Origin: Paenibacillus sp. SY21-1
GTDB lineage: Bacteria; Bacillota; Bacilli; Paenibacillales; Paenibacillaceae
Direction: 5' to 3'
Length of the DNA: 59,634 nt
NCBI RefSeq assembly: GCF_005222705.1
Contig: NZ_STGF01000037.1
Span: 1 to 59,634, forward strand
Made by a program: the position numbers and the translations under genes. How positions within the stretch are numbered: the stretch's first letter is position 1; every line of letters starts with the position of its first letter. Shown here in pieces: positions 18,864 through 28,192 of the stretch. The notes under the pieces were generated by a model. It was not told where the DNA came from. It worked only from the letters and a program-made list of their open reading frames with translations, and made no database searches.

Positions 18864-19757
18864 ATGAAGCTGTATTTTAGAAAAACGTGGCCGCTCCATG
18901 CTTTTCTGTTGCCATCTGTCTTATTGCTGATTGTGTTCAACTATATTCCCATGGCCGGATTTCTAATCGGGTTCGAGGATTTTAAGCCATGGCTTGGCAT
19001 TATTAAATCGCCGTTCGTCGGATTGAAGCACTTTACTTTTATGTTTAATGATCCAACAGCCTTACAGGTGATTTGGAACACGTTTATTATCGCAATCTTC
19101 AAAATTGTCGTGGGCGCTGTCGTTCCTTTTGCCTTCTCCTTGCTGCTTAACGAAGTACGGGCCATGTTATTCAAAAGAACGGTTCAATCGCTTATTTATT
19201 TGCCGCATTTTCTGAATTGGGTGATTCTCGGGGGCATTCTAACCGATTTATTGGCGACGAATGGCTTGATTAATCAAATGCTGGAGGCCATGGGCCTGAA
19301 TCGCATTTTTTTTCTGGGGAGCGGAGACTGGTTCCGGTTCACCTTGGTTGCCAGCGATGTATGGAAGGAATTTGGCTTCGGAACGATTATCTACTTGGCT
19401 GCCATGACAGGCATTAACCAGAGCTTGTACGAAGCGGCCGACATTGATGGCGCAAATAACTTCAAAAAAGCGATTCATATTACGATTCCGGCCGTTATTC
19501 CAATTGCAATCGTTATTGCGACGTTGTCCTTAGGCAACATTTTGAATGCAGGGTTCGATCAGGTATTCAACATGTACAATCCGCTCGTGTATCAGAAAGG
19601 CGACATCATCGATACGTACGTCTATCGCGTCGGTCTTCTGCAAGGCTCGTTCAGCCTGGCTACGGCAGTTGGCTTTTTCAAATCGGTTATTGGATTCATA
19701 TTGATCGCCACTACCTATAAAATAGCCTCTAAATATGCCAATTACAGGATTTTCTGA
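18864..19757 (+). CDS. ABC transporter permease (LplB-like), importer 1
   Basis: A 297-residue integral membrane protein with about six transmembrane segments, beginning HAFLLPSVLLLIVFNYIPMAG. The conserved EAA loop that contacts the ATPase reads YEAADIDGANNFKKAIHI. I start it at ATG 18864, eight bases after GGGAG. A frame open from 18774 exists, but it would translate the intergenic stem-loop, so it is not credible. ATG 18849 is an alternative. It pairs with the downstream permease. No ATPase gene is present in this operon. Confidence 0.92.
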   Translation: MKLYFRKTWPLHAFLLPSVLLLIVFNYIPMAGFLIGFEDFKPWLGIIKSPFVGLKHFTFMFNDPTALQVIWNTFIIAIFKIVVGAVVPFAFSLLLNEVRAMLFKRTVQSLIYLPHFLNWVILGGILTDLLATNGLINQMLEAMGLNRIFFLGSGDWFRFTLVASDVWKEFGFGTIIYLAAMTGINQSLYEAADIDGANNFKKAIHITIPAVIPIAIVIATLSLGNILNAGFDQVFNMYNPLVYQKGDIIDTYVYRVGLLQGSFSLATAVGFFKSVIGFILIATTYKIASKYANYRIF

Positions 19758-19771
19758 GAGGATAGATTACG

Positions 19772-20650
19772 ATGCTTAAACCAACGTTCTCTTACAGATT
19801 GTTTCAGTATTCGAATCATCTGTTCTTATCGCTTGTCGCCTTGCTGTGCATCCTTCCGATGATTCATGTGCTGGCCGTTTCGTTAAGCTCAAACTATGCA
19901 ACGACTACCTTTCTCGTTAAGCTATGGCCCATCGGCTTCACCTTGGATGCCTATGAGAAAGCGTTGAACAGCAACAACTTTTTGGTTGCCTTCCGTGTCA
20001 GCGTTCTCAGAACGGTGCTGGGAACGGTTATATCGATGACGCTCACGATGCTGGCCGCGTACTCGATGTCCAAGGATAATCGTATTTTTCGGGGAAGAAC
20101 GGCCTACGCCTGGTTTTTCGTATTCACCATGCTGTTCCACGGCGGACTGATTCCGACTTATCTGGTCGTACAGAAGGCGGGCTTGATGAATTCCATCTGG
20201 GCTTTAATTCTTCCGGTAGCGGTCAATGTATTCAATGTGGTGCTCATGATGAATTTCTTCCGCGGAATTCCCAAAGAGCTGGAGGAGGCTGCCGCGATGG
20301 ATGGGGCGGGGCATTTCCGCGTGTTATTCACGATCTTCTTCCCGATCTCCTTGCCGTCTATTGCGACACTGTCGCTGTTCACAATGGTTTTTCATTGGAA
20401 TTCCTGGTTTGACGGGATGATCTATATGAATCAGGCCAGCAATATCCCGTTAGCTACCTTTCTGCAGGCATTAATAGCCGGCTTCGATTATACGCAGATT
20501 GGACTCAACCCGGCCGATCTCGAGAATTTGTCGGAACGCTCGTTAAAGTCGGCGCTGATCTTCGTTGGCACGCTTCCGATCCTGCTTGTGTATCCGTTTC
20601 TTCAAAAATATTTTGTTAAGGGAATGACGCTTGGATCAGTGAAAGAATAG
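19772..20650 (+). CDS. ABC transporter permease (LplC/YtcP-like), importer 1
   Basis: A 292-residue membrane protein of the carbohydrate ABC permease family, the usual second partner in Lpl-type importers. It shows hydrophobic segments such as LFLSLVALLCILPMIHVLAV and an EAA loop LEEAAAMDGAGHFRVLF. The C-terminus has the frequent FVKGMTLGSVKE ending. ATG 19772 follows GAGAGGA and lies 14 bases after the first permease. Confidence 0.93.
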   Translation: MLKPTFSYRLFQYSNHLFLSLVALLCILPMIHVLAVSLSSNYATTTFLVKLWPIGFTLDAYEKALNSNNFLVAFRVSVLRTVLGTVISMTLTMLAAYSMSKDNRIFRGRTAYAWFFVFTMLFHGGLIPTYLVVQKAGLMNSIWALILPVAVNVFNVVLMMNFFRGIPKELEEAAAMDGAGHFRVLFTIFFPISLPSIATLSLFTMVFHWNSWFDGMIYMNQASNIPLATFLQALIAGFDYTQIGLNPADLENLSERSLKSALIFVGTLPILLVYPFLQKYFVKGMTLGSVKE

Positions 20651-20699
20651 GCAATTCTCATGCTACAATAGGAGGAAATGAAGCGAGGGGTGGCCGGCC

Positions 20700-22424
20700 T
20701 TGAATGTTATCACGAAGGTGATCCTTCTCATTGTGCTGATCTTGACGCCAATCATCGGGCTGTTCGCCTATACGAATCAGCAGAGCGTTCACGTCATTGA
20801 AGATCAGATTAACACCAGAAATGAAGAGAAGCTGTCCTACTTTCTGAATGAAATCGAACGGCTGCTGGATCAGAACATGATGTATGCGACGCTGGCAACC
20901 AAAGATCCCGAGATTCGCAACGTTTCGTTCGGAAACTTGCCTTCATCCGGCTACGATCGGCAGAGCATCATTCAATCTATTCAAAGCAAGCTCAGCTTAT
21001 ACAGCATTACCAATCAAGTGATGAACATTATCTCGGTCTATTTTCCCAAAAGCGGCCTATCGCTGTCCACGATGTCTTCAGCCATCCTCGATCCGTCGGA
21101 AATTGCGGAGCATTACACGCCGAATTGGAAGTTGAATAAAGTGGATGTGAACGGCGTACGTATGGATGCCTTCTCCCGTTATTTTGTTTCGCCCTATCAA
21201 GTCGATTCATCGAATTTGATGAATGCGGATCTTATCGTGCGCGTGGACTTTTTTAGTCAGAATATTACGAATCTGCTGGACGGCTTCACCTTGTCGGGGC
21301 ATAGCGACGCCTTTTTCTATCATAGCCCGGACCAGATCGTGTACAGCAGCAAAGCGAGTACCGGACTGATTGCTCAAGTCATGCAGGATTATCCGCTGGA
21401 CCCGTACAAAAGCGCTTCCAAATCTCGCGATATCGTCAAAATAGATGGGAAGCAATATTTGCTCTATACCCTTGCATCAAGCAAGATGGATTGGCGACTG
21501 GTTGATATCGAGCCGCTGGACCATATTCTTCAACCGGTCGTACACAGCAGAAATCTATTCTATGTGTGTCTATTGCTGCTCTTTTTGTTCGGTATTCTTT
21601 CGGCTTTGCTGCTGTACTCGCACATCCAAGTGCCGATTCGTATTTTAATTCGCGGCGTCGAGCATATCAAAAACAAAAATTTTGCCCATCAAATTAGAAG
21701 TCGGCGAAAAAACGAGTTTCAGCAGCTATTCGATTCGTTTAATGGCATGGCGACTGAAATCGATCAATTGCTGAAACGGGTGTATACGGAGGAGGTTCGC
21801 TCCAGAGAGGCGGTCATGAAGCAGTTGCAATCGCAGATTAATCCTCATTTTCTGTATAACTGCCTTGCCTACATCGTAAATATGGCCAAAATGAACAAAA
21901 ATCAATCGGTCATTGCCATGGCGCATAACCTGGGCGACTATTACAAATATACGACGCGCAATGAAACGCTGGTGGCTAATCTGCGCATGGAGCTTGAGCT
22001 GGCCATCAGCTATCTGGACATTATGAACTCTCAGCTGGAGAAGCTGGCATACACGATATCCGTTCCGGACAGCATGCTGGACATCGCCATCCCAAGGCTC
22101 CTGATTCAACCGATTGTCGAGAATGCGATCGTGCATGGCTTGGAGGAGCAAGTGGGAGACGGGCTTATTACGATCACGGGAATCGAAGGAGCGGTGTGCA
22201 GGCTGATTATTGAGGACAATGGCTCAGGGTTGACCGCTGAAGCTTTGCAACTGCTAAGGAGAACGACAGGGCAAGAGGTAAATAAGACGGAACGGACGGG
22301 ACTATGGAACGTCAACCATCGCTTGAACTATTATTTCGGTGATCATTCCGGCATGCATATCGATCACTCTACTCTGGGCGGTTTGAGAATCGAGCTTTAT
22401 TGGGCATTAGTAGAGAAGGAGTGA
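20700..22424 (+). CDS. YesM-type sensor histidine kinase (pair 1)
   Basis: A 574-residue membrane sensor kinase. It has a first transmembrane segment at about 5-24, an extracellular sensing domain, a second transmembrane segment near 284-304 and a HAMP linker. The HisKA_7TM/His_kinase module has QINPHFLYN with the phosphoacceptor His383, and an HATPase domain with PIVENAIVHGLE and EDNGSGL. The start is TTG 20700 after GAGGGG; the ATG at 20678 is out of frame. It directly follows the importer permeases and precedes its AraC-type response regulator by 5 bases, so it probably senses a sugar and controls this import/degradation operon. Confidence 0.93.
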   Translation: MNVITKVILLIVLILTPIIGLFAYTNQQSVHVIEDQINTRNEEKLSYFLNEIERLLDQNMMYATLATKDPEIRNVSFGNLPSSGYDRQSIIQSIQSKLSLYSITNQVMNIISVYFPKSGLSLSTMSSAILDPSEIAEHYTPNWKLNKVDVNGVRMDAFSRYFVSPYQVDSSNLMNADLIVRVDFFSQNITNLLDGFTLSGHSDAFFYHSPDQIVYSSKASTGLIAQVMQDYPLDPYKSASKSRDIVKIDGKQYLLYTLASSKMDWRLVDIEPLDHILQPVVHSRNLFYVCLLLLFLFGILSALLLYSHIQVPIRILIRGVEHIKNKNFAHQIRSRRKNEFQQLFDSFNGMATEIDQLLKRVYTEEVRSREAVMKQLQSQINPHFLYNCLAYIVNMAKMNKNQSVIAMAHNLGDYYKYTTRNETLVANLRMELELAISYLDIMNSQLEKLAYTISVPDSMLDIAIPRLLIQPIVENAIVHGLEEQVGDGLITITGIEGAVCRLIIEDNGSGLTAEALQLLRRTTGQEVNKTERTGLWNVNHRLNYYFGDHSGMHIDHSTLGGLRIELYWALVEKE

Positions 22425-22429
22425 GCGGC

Positions 22430-24058
22430 ATGTTTTCTTTGTTAATCGTTGACGACCATAAGCATCAGGTAGACTCATTGGCTACGACTATGCCCTGGGA
22501 GCAGTTCGGCATTACGGAGATTCACAAGGCGTACAGCGGTCAAACAGCGTTGGAAATCATAAACGCGCATGCGGTTGATTTGCTTATTACGGATATCCGC
22601 ATGCCAGGCATGTCCGGGCTTGAGCTTATTCAATACGTCAATGATCAAAAGAAGAAAATAGATTGTATTCTGCTCACCGGATATGCCGAATTCGAATATG
22701 CCAAAAAAGCGATCGAGCTGCATGCGATCTATTATTTTATTAAGCCGGTGCGAGATGAGGCGTTGCTGGATGCCGTCGGCCAGCTTATCGAGAAACGCCA
22801 AAACGAGCGGCAGCAGCATGAAAAATTCGAATATGCGTCCTCCATCGTACATCAGAACTTGCCTTTGCTGCGGGAAAGCCTGCTGCTGGAGCTGCTGCAG
22901 GATACGAATATTTCACGCAGTCAACTGATGGACAAACTCATGATGTACCGAATTCCCTTCGCTTACGGTGACCCGATCAGGATGGTAGCGATTAAGCTAG
23001 ACCCCTTTTTCTATGAATCCTACGGTACGGCAGATATGAAGCTGTTCCAGTTCGCTGTGCTTAATATGGCGGAGGAGCTATTCTCAGCACTCTTTCACTT
23101 GTGGGCGTGCAAAGCGCCACAGGGTCACTTGATTATGCTGCTCCTTCCCAAAACAAAGGAAGGCGATTCCTCTATTTATTGGAGTCCAGAGAAGGAGCAG
23201 GTGTGGGCTTCCCTTGCGGGCAGGCTCATGGAGCATGTGGATGATTACCTGAAAGGGACTATTACGACCTATGTTTCGAATGTGGCTCAGTTCCCGGAGG
23301 AGGTTCCTTCTGCTTATGCCTCCATCGTATCCATGCTGATGAAGTCGAACCAGCAGCAGGGAATGATTGTATCTGCGCCTCAGCCAGGCACTGATCTGGG
23401 GATGAAGCCGTTGAAGGCGCTCTATCAGCAGCCGATGCTGATACGGCTTATGGATAGCGGGAACAGGGACAAGCTGAATCAAAAGCTCTCGGACATATTC
23501 AGCGAGCTGGAGCATTCGCATTCGGATTCTCAGGCCCATCTGCGCGAGGCTTACCTGCATTTGCTCAGCAGCTTCACGTATCTAGCGCATAAGAAGGGCA
23601 AGGTGCTGGAGGATATCGTCGGCTCAGCGTCCAGTCGAGCCGAGCATCATGTCATCCACTCCGCCAAGCTGTTAAAAACCTGGAGCCTCGTTATTCTGGA
23701 TGCGTTATTCGATGAGCGATCGCTGCATGTCGACGAGAATAACCGCCAGCTGGTGAACAAAGTGCATGCCTACATCGAGCAGCATTTGGGAACAGATGTG
23801 ACGCTGCAGTCGATCGGCGATTACGTCTATTTGAACGCCATATATTTGTCGCAAATTTACAAAGAAATTACGGGCGAGAATGTGAGCGAATATATTTTAC
23901 GGGCGCGCATGGAGAAGGCGAAGCTGCTGCTCAAGCAGTCCTCCTATCGCATTTACGAAATTACGGAGCGGGTCGGCTATCAAAGCCCGCAGCATTTTAT
24001 CCGAACGTTCAAGCGCTATTACGGGATGACGCCGGAGCATTACCGAAAAAACGAATAA
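22430..24058 (+). CDS. YesN-type AraC family response regulator (pair 1)
   Basis: A 542-residue two-component regulator. The N-terminal receiver has LLIVDDH and the phosphorylation site D55 in LLITDIRMPGMSG. A long middle region of unassigned fold follows. The C-terminus is an AraC double helix-turn-helix, with VTLQSIGDYVYLNAIYLSQI and ITERVGYQSPQHFIRTFKR. I start at ATG 22430 with GAAGGAG upstream, 5 bases after the kinase stop; a longer frame from 22400 would overlap the kinase and lacks a ribosome site. GH88 follows after 41 bases, so it is probably co-transcribed. Confidence 0.93.
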   Translation: MFSLLIVDDHKHQVDSLATTMPWEQFGITEIHKAYSGQTALEIINAHAVDLLITDIRMPGMSGLELIQYVNDQKKKIDCILLTGYAEFEYAKKAIELHAIYYFIKPVRDEALLDAVGQLIEKRQNERQQHEKFEYASSIVHQNLPLLRESLLLELLQDTNISRSQLMDKLMMYRIPFAYGDPIRMVAIKLDPFFYESYGTADMKLFQFAVLNMAEELFSALFHLWACKAPQGHLIMLLLPKTKEGDSSIYWSPEKEQVWASLAGRLMEHVDDYLKGTITTYVSNVAQFPEEVPSAYASIVSMLMKSNQQQGMIVSAPQPGTDLGMKPLKALYQQPMLIRLMDSGNRDKLNQKLSDIFSELEHSHSDSQAHLREAYLHLLSSFTYLAHKKGKVLEDIVGSASSRAEHHVIHSAKLLKTWSLVILDALFDERSLHVDENNRQLVNKVHAYIEQHLGTDVTLQSIGDYVYLNAIYLSQIYKEITGENVSEYILRARMEKAKLLLKQSSYRIYEITERVGYQSPQHFIRTFKRYYGMTPEHYRKNE

Positions 24059-24099
24059 GCTGGGTATCAGGAACTTAGTACCTTCTTGGGAGGATTGAG

Positions 24100-25215
24100 A
24101 TGAACACAGAGTCGAATTGGGCCGAGTCGGCTTGGCAGAAGGTCATTCACAAGCTGGAGAGAACCAGCAAGTCCATTGGGGCGTCATTTCCGAACGGGTC
24201 CGCGAACGGCCGTTACGAGCGCAGCTCGCCGCATGATTGGGTGTCCGGATTTTGGCCGGGACTATTGTGGTTAGCGTACCAAGAGACAAAAAACGACCGA
24301 TTCAAGCTGCTGGCTGTGGAATGCGAACGGCAAATCAGCCATACGCTCTGGGAATTCGAGCATTTGCATCATGATGTAGGATTTATGTTCGGTTTAAGCA
24401 GCATTAATCAATATAAGCTGATGCAGGATGAGGAGGCGAAGCGGCACGCTTTAATGGCTGCAAGTCTGCTGGCGGGCAGATTCAATGCCGCAGGCAAATT
24501 TATTCGCGCTTGGCCGAATTGGGGCGGCGAGGATCACAGCGGCTGGGCGATTATTGATTGTTTGATGAACCTGCCGCTGCTGTACTGGGCATCCAAGGAA
24601 ATCGATGATCCCAGGTATCGGCATATAGCCAGCCTTCACGCTGATACGGTGCTGCGGGAGTTTCTGCTTGCGGACGGCTCCGTTCATCACATCGTAAGCT
24701 TCGACCCGGAAACGGGAGAGCGAGTCGGGGCAAGGGCAGGTCAGGGCTACGCGGCAGATTCGGCTTGGGCGAGAGGGGCTGCTTGGGCTTTGTATGGGTT
24801 TACGCTATGTTATTTCTACACAGGCCAAGCGAGCTATATGGAAGCCGCGAAGCGGGTAGCCGACTATTTTCTCCATCACCTGCCTGAAGATCAGGTGCCT
24901 TACTGGGACTTTAAACTGCCGGAGTTCGGCACGCAGGTTCCACGGGATTCCTCTGCGGCTGCCATTGCCGCTTCCGGCTTATTGGAATTGGCCGCTTTGC
25001 TGCCAGTGGAGGAAGGCGCCGAATACCAACGACACGCTGCAGCCATGCTGCGTTCGCTGTACGAGAATTACGGAGCTTGGGATGATGAAGAGGAGGAGGG
25101 CTTGCTGCTGCATGCTACCGGCTATTTTGCCCAAGACATCCATGTGGATGCGCCGCTCATTTACGGAGACTATTATTTTGTGGAAGCCTTGCTGAAGTTG
25201 AAAAATACACCATAA
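24100..25215 (+). CDS. GH88 unsaturated beta-glucuronyl hydrolase
   Basis: A 371-residue cytoplasmic enzyme of family GH88. These enzymes hydrate the C4-C5 double bond of the unsaturated uronic acid that polysaccharide lyases leave at the non-reducing end, releasing it. The two catalytic aspartates of Bacillus GL1 UGL (D88 and D149) match D92 in LHHDVGF and D153 in IIDCLMNLPLL, with the identical spacing of 61. Other family motifs are DWVSGFWPGLLW, WARGAAWALYGF and RDSSAAAIAASGLLEL. Length is normal. There is no signal peptide. ATG 24100 follows GGGAGG. It complements the PL8 lyase of this module and is in the same operon as the importer and kinase/regulator pair. Confidence 0.95.
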   Translation: MNTESNWAESAWQKVIHKLERTSKSIGASFPNGSANGRYERSSPHDWVSGFWPGLLWLAYQETKNDRFKLLAVECERQISHTLWEFEHLHHDVGFMFGLSSINQYKLMQDEEAKRHALMAASLLAGRFNAAGKFIRAWPNWGGEDHSGWAIIDCLMNLPLLYWASKEIDDPRYRHIASLHADTVLREFLLADGSVHHIVSFDPETGERVGARAGQGYAADSAWARGAAWALYGFTLCYFYTGQASYMEAAKRVADYFLHHLPEDQVPYWDFKLPEFGTQVPRDSSAAAIAASGLLELAALLPVEEGAEYQRHAAAMLRSLYENYGAWDDEEEEGLLLHATGYFAQDIHVDAPLIYGDYYFVEALLKLKNTP

Positions 25216-25244
25216 TTAAATTAAGAATGGAGAGACAATGATTG

Positions 25245-25970
25245 ATGATAACGAAACGTATGGACATCGTAAAACCGGGATTTTTTGCAACTGCAGCCGC
25301 TGCCGACAGCCGCCGGGGAGAGTTCGATATTGGCAACGAAATTCTGATTGCTCATCACGTGCCGGTTGATTTTGTTTTTATCGGAGACTCGATTACCCAT
25401 ATGTGGGAGCTGAATGCTTATTTCGGCCGTGGCGGGCAATTTGTCGTCAATCGGGGCATTGGCGGCGACATCAGCAGCCATGTGCGGAGAAGATTTACGG
25501 CCGACGTGATCCAACTTCAGCCCAAGCATGTCGTGATCAAAATAGGCGTAAACAATTTCTGGGCATTGGATGGCTGGACGGCCCAGGATCGAAAGCCGTC
25601 AGAACATATAATAGCGGGGCTCGTGAACGATTGCCGGGAAATGGCGCGGAGCGCCAATGAGCATGGAATTACGCCCATTCTCTGCTCCGTGCTTCCGACG
25701 AATATGCCGCAATCCGGCAACAATGAGCTGCGCAATGCGAGCATTGTTCAAGTGAATCAACAGCTGCAAGCGCTGTCGCAAGAGGAAGACGCCATCTATG
25801 TCGACTACCACTCCCACATGACCGCAGAAGACGGCTTGCAGCTGTGCCCAGAGCTTGCCGATGACGGGCTTCATCCGCATCTATTGGGCTATGACATTAT
25901 GGCGCGGGTGTTGGCCGAAACGCTGGAGAGTAAAGGCATCCGGATGCTGCAAGCAGAGTCTGGCAAGTGA
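25245..25970 (+). CDS. SGNH/GDSL-type carbohydrate esterase
   Basis: A 241-residue hydrolase of the SGNH superfamily. Block I is FIGDSITH with the nucleophile S49, block II has the RGIGGD glycine, block III is KIGVNN (asparagine near 103) and block V is DGLHPH with D207 and H210. No signal peptide is seen, so it acts inside the cell. ATG 25245 is preceded by GGAGAG; an in-frame TTG three bases earlier and ATG 25260 are alternatives. It lies 29 bases after GH88, so it is the last gene of the module A operon. Removal of acetyl groups from imported oligosaccharides would fit an acetylated polymer such as xanthan, but the acyl group is inferred. Confidence 0.88.
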   Translation: MITKRMDIVKPGFFATAAAADSRRGEFDIGNEILIAHHVPVDFVFIGDSITHMWELNAYFGRGGQFVVNRGIGGDISSHVRRRFTADVIQLQPKHVVIKIGVNNFWALDGWTAQDRKPSEHIIAGLVNDCREMARSANEHGITPILCSVLPTNMPQSGNNELRNASIVQVNQQLQALSQEEDAIYVDYHSHMTAEDGLQLCPELADDGLHPHLLGYDIMARVLAETLESKGIRMLQAESGK

Positions 25971-25993
25971 GCTGCATCCTGCATCGCAAGAGC

Positions 25994-26563
25994 TTAATCA
26001 TCGAGAAGCCGTCCGTTATCATGCCACTGGCCATACATTTTATTGTCTTTGGTATGAGCGATGAATTTGTCTAGTCTGCTCTTAAACAACTCGGGCTGAT
26101 CCCTAACGCTTTGTATCGTATCGATTCTGACCCTTTGATAAAGCGCCGGAAACGCTAAGAAATGGTTATAGACTAGCTGCTCCTCTTGCAGCTTTTGCTC
26201 GATAACGCTATCCATTCTAAAAGCATGTTCGCTCATATCGGGAAGCGCCATTCTTCCTTCGTCACGCATGAGTCCGAGCTTCTCGAGACGGAGGGCGCGT
26301 TCTTTATTCAATTCAGTCCAAGAGCTTTTTTTGCTTCTCGGTGACAGTCGCTGAGCCAGCTCCGTTTCGGATATTTTCTTTTTGACGCCATCAATCCAGC
26401 CAAAGCACAAAGTTTCTTCAACGGCGTCCAAATAAAGCAGCGTATCGGGGCGAGGCTTCATACTAACGATGACCCAACAAGAGGCTGCAGTCTTGTGATT
26501 CTCCAGAAGCCATGACCGCAAAGCTTCTCTGGATTTGATTGAAATCAGAATGTCCATTTCCAT
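25994..26563 (-). CDS. YdeI/OmpD-associated family protein (copy 1)
   Basis: A 189-residue soluble protein of the YdeI/OmpD-associated family, with the hallmark LCFGWIDGVKKKI segment, then QRLSPRSKKSSWTELNK and a C-terminal MYGQWHDNGRLLD. Members are linked in annotations to stress or bacteriocin protection, but the molecular function is not settled. It is convergent with the esterase gene, 23 bases between stop codons. A close paralogue of identical length (roughly three quarters identical by eye) lies at 36937-37506 in the same convergent position after another importer. Confidence 0.85.
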   Translation of the reverse strand: MEMDILISIKSREALRSWLLENHKTAASCWVIVSMKPRPDTLLYLDAVEETLCFGWIDGVKKKISETELAQRLSPRSKKSSWTELNKERALRLEKLGLMRDEGRMALPDMSEHAFRMDSVIEQKLQEEQLVYNHFLAFPALYQRVRIDTIQSVRDQPELFKSRLDKFIAHTKDNKMYGQWHDNGRLLDD

Positions 26564-26619
26564 AGATTCAATCTTATTCCTTTCTAGGTACCATCCCTTT
26601 TGTTGATGGAAATGAAGGT

Positions 26620-27138
26620 TTACTCACCATGGTTTAAAGGCTCCTGGTACCAAAAGAGCATATAATCGTTCATGGTAGAGGCGTGTCCCAGCTGTCGCAG
26701 CATGGTAGAAATATTTCCCCTGTGATAGGTCCCGTGATTGACCACTTGCCCTACAATTTCTGAATAACGTGTATGGCGGCTTCCGGCGAATGGATTGTCT
26801 AACAGAATCGTTTGTTCCAAATCAGCCTGGTCCTTCAGCCACGCTTGGTACTGCTCTGATAACTGGGCAAAGCTATTGGCGTATGCATCTACACATTCAA
26901 AGGTGCTTGTCATTAACGACATGCATGCTTGCACAGCTTCTCCCATATTGGTTCCCGTTAAGACCAAATACCACATTTTATCCACCGTGTAGATATGACT
27001 TAAGGCATGCGCGATCGTTGGAAACGAGCTGTTCACCTCTTGACTCAGCACAGAGGACGGGAGTTCCTTGATTCTCCCCATAATCGTTTGGTTGGCCCAT
27101 GTGTGGTAATTATACATTTCTACTGAATGATTCTTCAT
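26620..27138 (-). CDS. DinB family protein
   Basis: A 172-residue four-helix-bundle protein of the DinB/YfiT group, putative metal-dependent enzymes often thiol transferases. Likely metal ligands are the histidine in IAHALSHIYTVDKMW and the pair near HGTYHRGNI. The N-terminus MYNYHTWANQTIM is typical of the family. It is on the minus strand between YdeI-like copy 1 and a WYL regulator. Its substrate is unknown, and no link to the sugar genes is visible. Confidence 0.88.
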   Translation of the reverse strand: MKNHSVEMYNYHTWANQTIMGRIKELPSSVLSQEVNSSFPTIAHALSHIYTVDKMWYLVLTGTNMGEAVQACMSLMTSTFECVDAYANSFAQLSEQYQAWLKDQADLEQTILLDNPFAGSRHTRYSEIVGQVVNHGTYHRGNISTMLRQLGHASTMNDYMLFWYQEPLNHGE

Positions 27139-27198
27139 TATGATCGTCTCCTTAGGTTTCCAGTACGGTTGATTTTGTTTCTGTTGTTATCATAATAA

Positions 27199-27230
27199 AA
27201 GAAGTATGACAGCAGGCTGTCATACTTCTT
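27199..27230 (-). terminator. Terminator of the WYL regulator gene
   Basis: A perfect 14-bp stem, AAGAAGTATGACAG/CTGTCATACTTCTT, with a 4-base loop overlaps the stop codon of the regulator. On the minus strand it is followed by TTTTATTATG, a T-rich tract, so it should end the regulator transcript before DinB. Confidence 0.8.
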
Positions 27231-28137
27231 CATAAAGTTTGAGCGTATGTTGAAGCTGTTCTTTTAAGACCCCTCGCAGTGCAATGGGCTTGAGAACTTC
27301 GGCGCCGCTGCCAAAGCTCAGAAGGATGGACCAAAGCCATCTTGCTTCTAATGGTTCATGAACGGGAATGCTCATCGTCATGCTGCCATCGTCATGAAAC
27401 TGTTTATCGGCTTGCTGAAACTGATCCAGCGCTTCCGCCAAAGCGGTTGGCAATATTTGAATTACTACATCCTGCAACTGATTGGACCAATCCGTATTCA
27501 GGGAAGCAGCCTCTTTCGGCTCGACGTGATGCGGTTGGAAATAGTCCTGCGTCAAGATTAAATTCAGCATGCGGGAAAGTCGGAATTCTCGATAATCACA
27601 TCGGGATCGGCAAAATCCATAAACGTACCAGTTGCGATATTTGAAATGAAGCCACATGGGTTCTATATCACGGGTCGTACGCTCATTTTTTACATTGATA
27701 TAATCAAAGCGGACGACCATGCGCTTCTTAATGCTCGTTCGTAAATGACCTAGCGCGTCAGGCGCGGTTCGGCTGGTTTCAAAGTCCACAGCTAGACTAG
27801 GGATTTGATGCTTGGGTCCGATTGTTTGCAGTCTTTCAATCGTCCCTTGGGCCCGCTTGTCATTAAACACGGTGGATAAACTGCTAAGCACGGTGATCAA
27901 AGCATCGACATCATAAGAGCCGAGCAAGCTTTTATCCATTTTGTAGCCGTCCATGATACCATACCCGCCATTAATTCCCTGATAGGATATGACCGGAAAG
28001 CCCGCAGCACATAGCACATCAATATCTCGATAGATGGTTCTTGGAGAAACGTGGAACTCTTCAGCCAGCATGGAGGCAGATAAAACTTCGTGGTTAAGCA
28101 ACTTGTAGATCATAGAGATTAACCGTTCCAATTTCAT
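27220..28137 (-). CDS. YafY-type transcriptional regulator (HTH plus WYL domain)
   Basis: A 305-residue DNA-binding protein. The N-terminal winged helix-turn-helix reads LSASMLAEEFHVSPRTIYRDIDVL, followed by the family linker ISYQGINGGYGI. The middle carries a WYL domain (EPMWLHFKYRNWYVYGFCR) that binds a ligand or nucleic acid, then a WCX C-terminus. These proteins are usually local repressors. It lies 55 bases downstream of the FAD/Rieske oxidoreductase on the same strand, so it may be co-transcribed with it. Confidence 0.9.
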   Translation of the reverse strand: MKLERLISMIYKLLNHEVLSASMLAEEFHVSPRTIYRDIDVLCAAGFPVISYQGINGGYGIMDGYKMDKSLLGSYDVDALITVLSSLSTVFNDKRAQGTIERLQTIGPKHQIPSLAVDFETSRTAPDALGHLRTSIKKRMVVRFDYINVKNERTTRDIEPMWLHFKYRNWYVYGFCRSRCDYREFRLSRMLNLILTQDYFQPHHVEPKEAASLNTDWSNQLQDVVIQILPTALAEALDQFQQADKQFHDDGSMTMSIPVHEPLEARWLWSILLSFGSGAEVLKPIALRGVLKEQLQHTLKLYEEV

Positions 28138-28192
28138 ATGTATCCCCGCCCGTTAGACTATTTCATATTTCTGGGCATTATTATATCACAAT

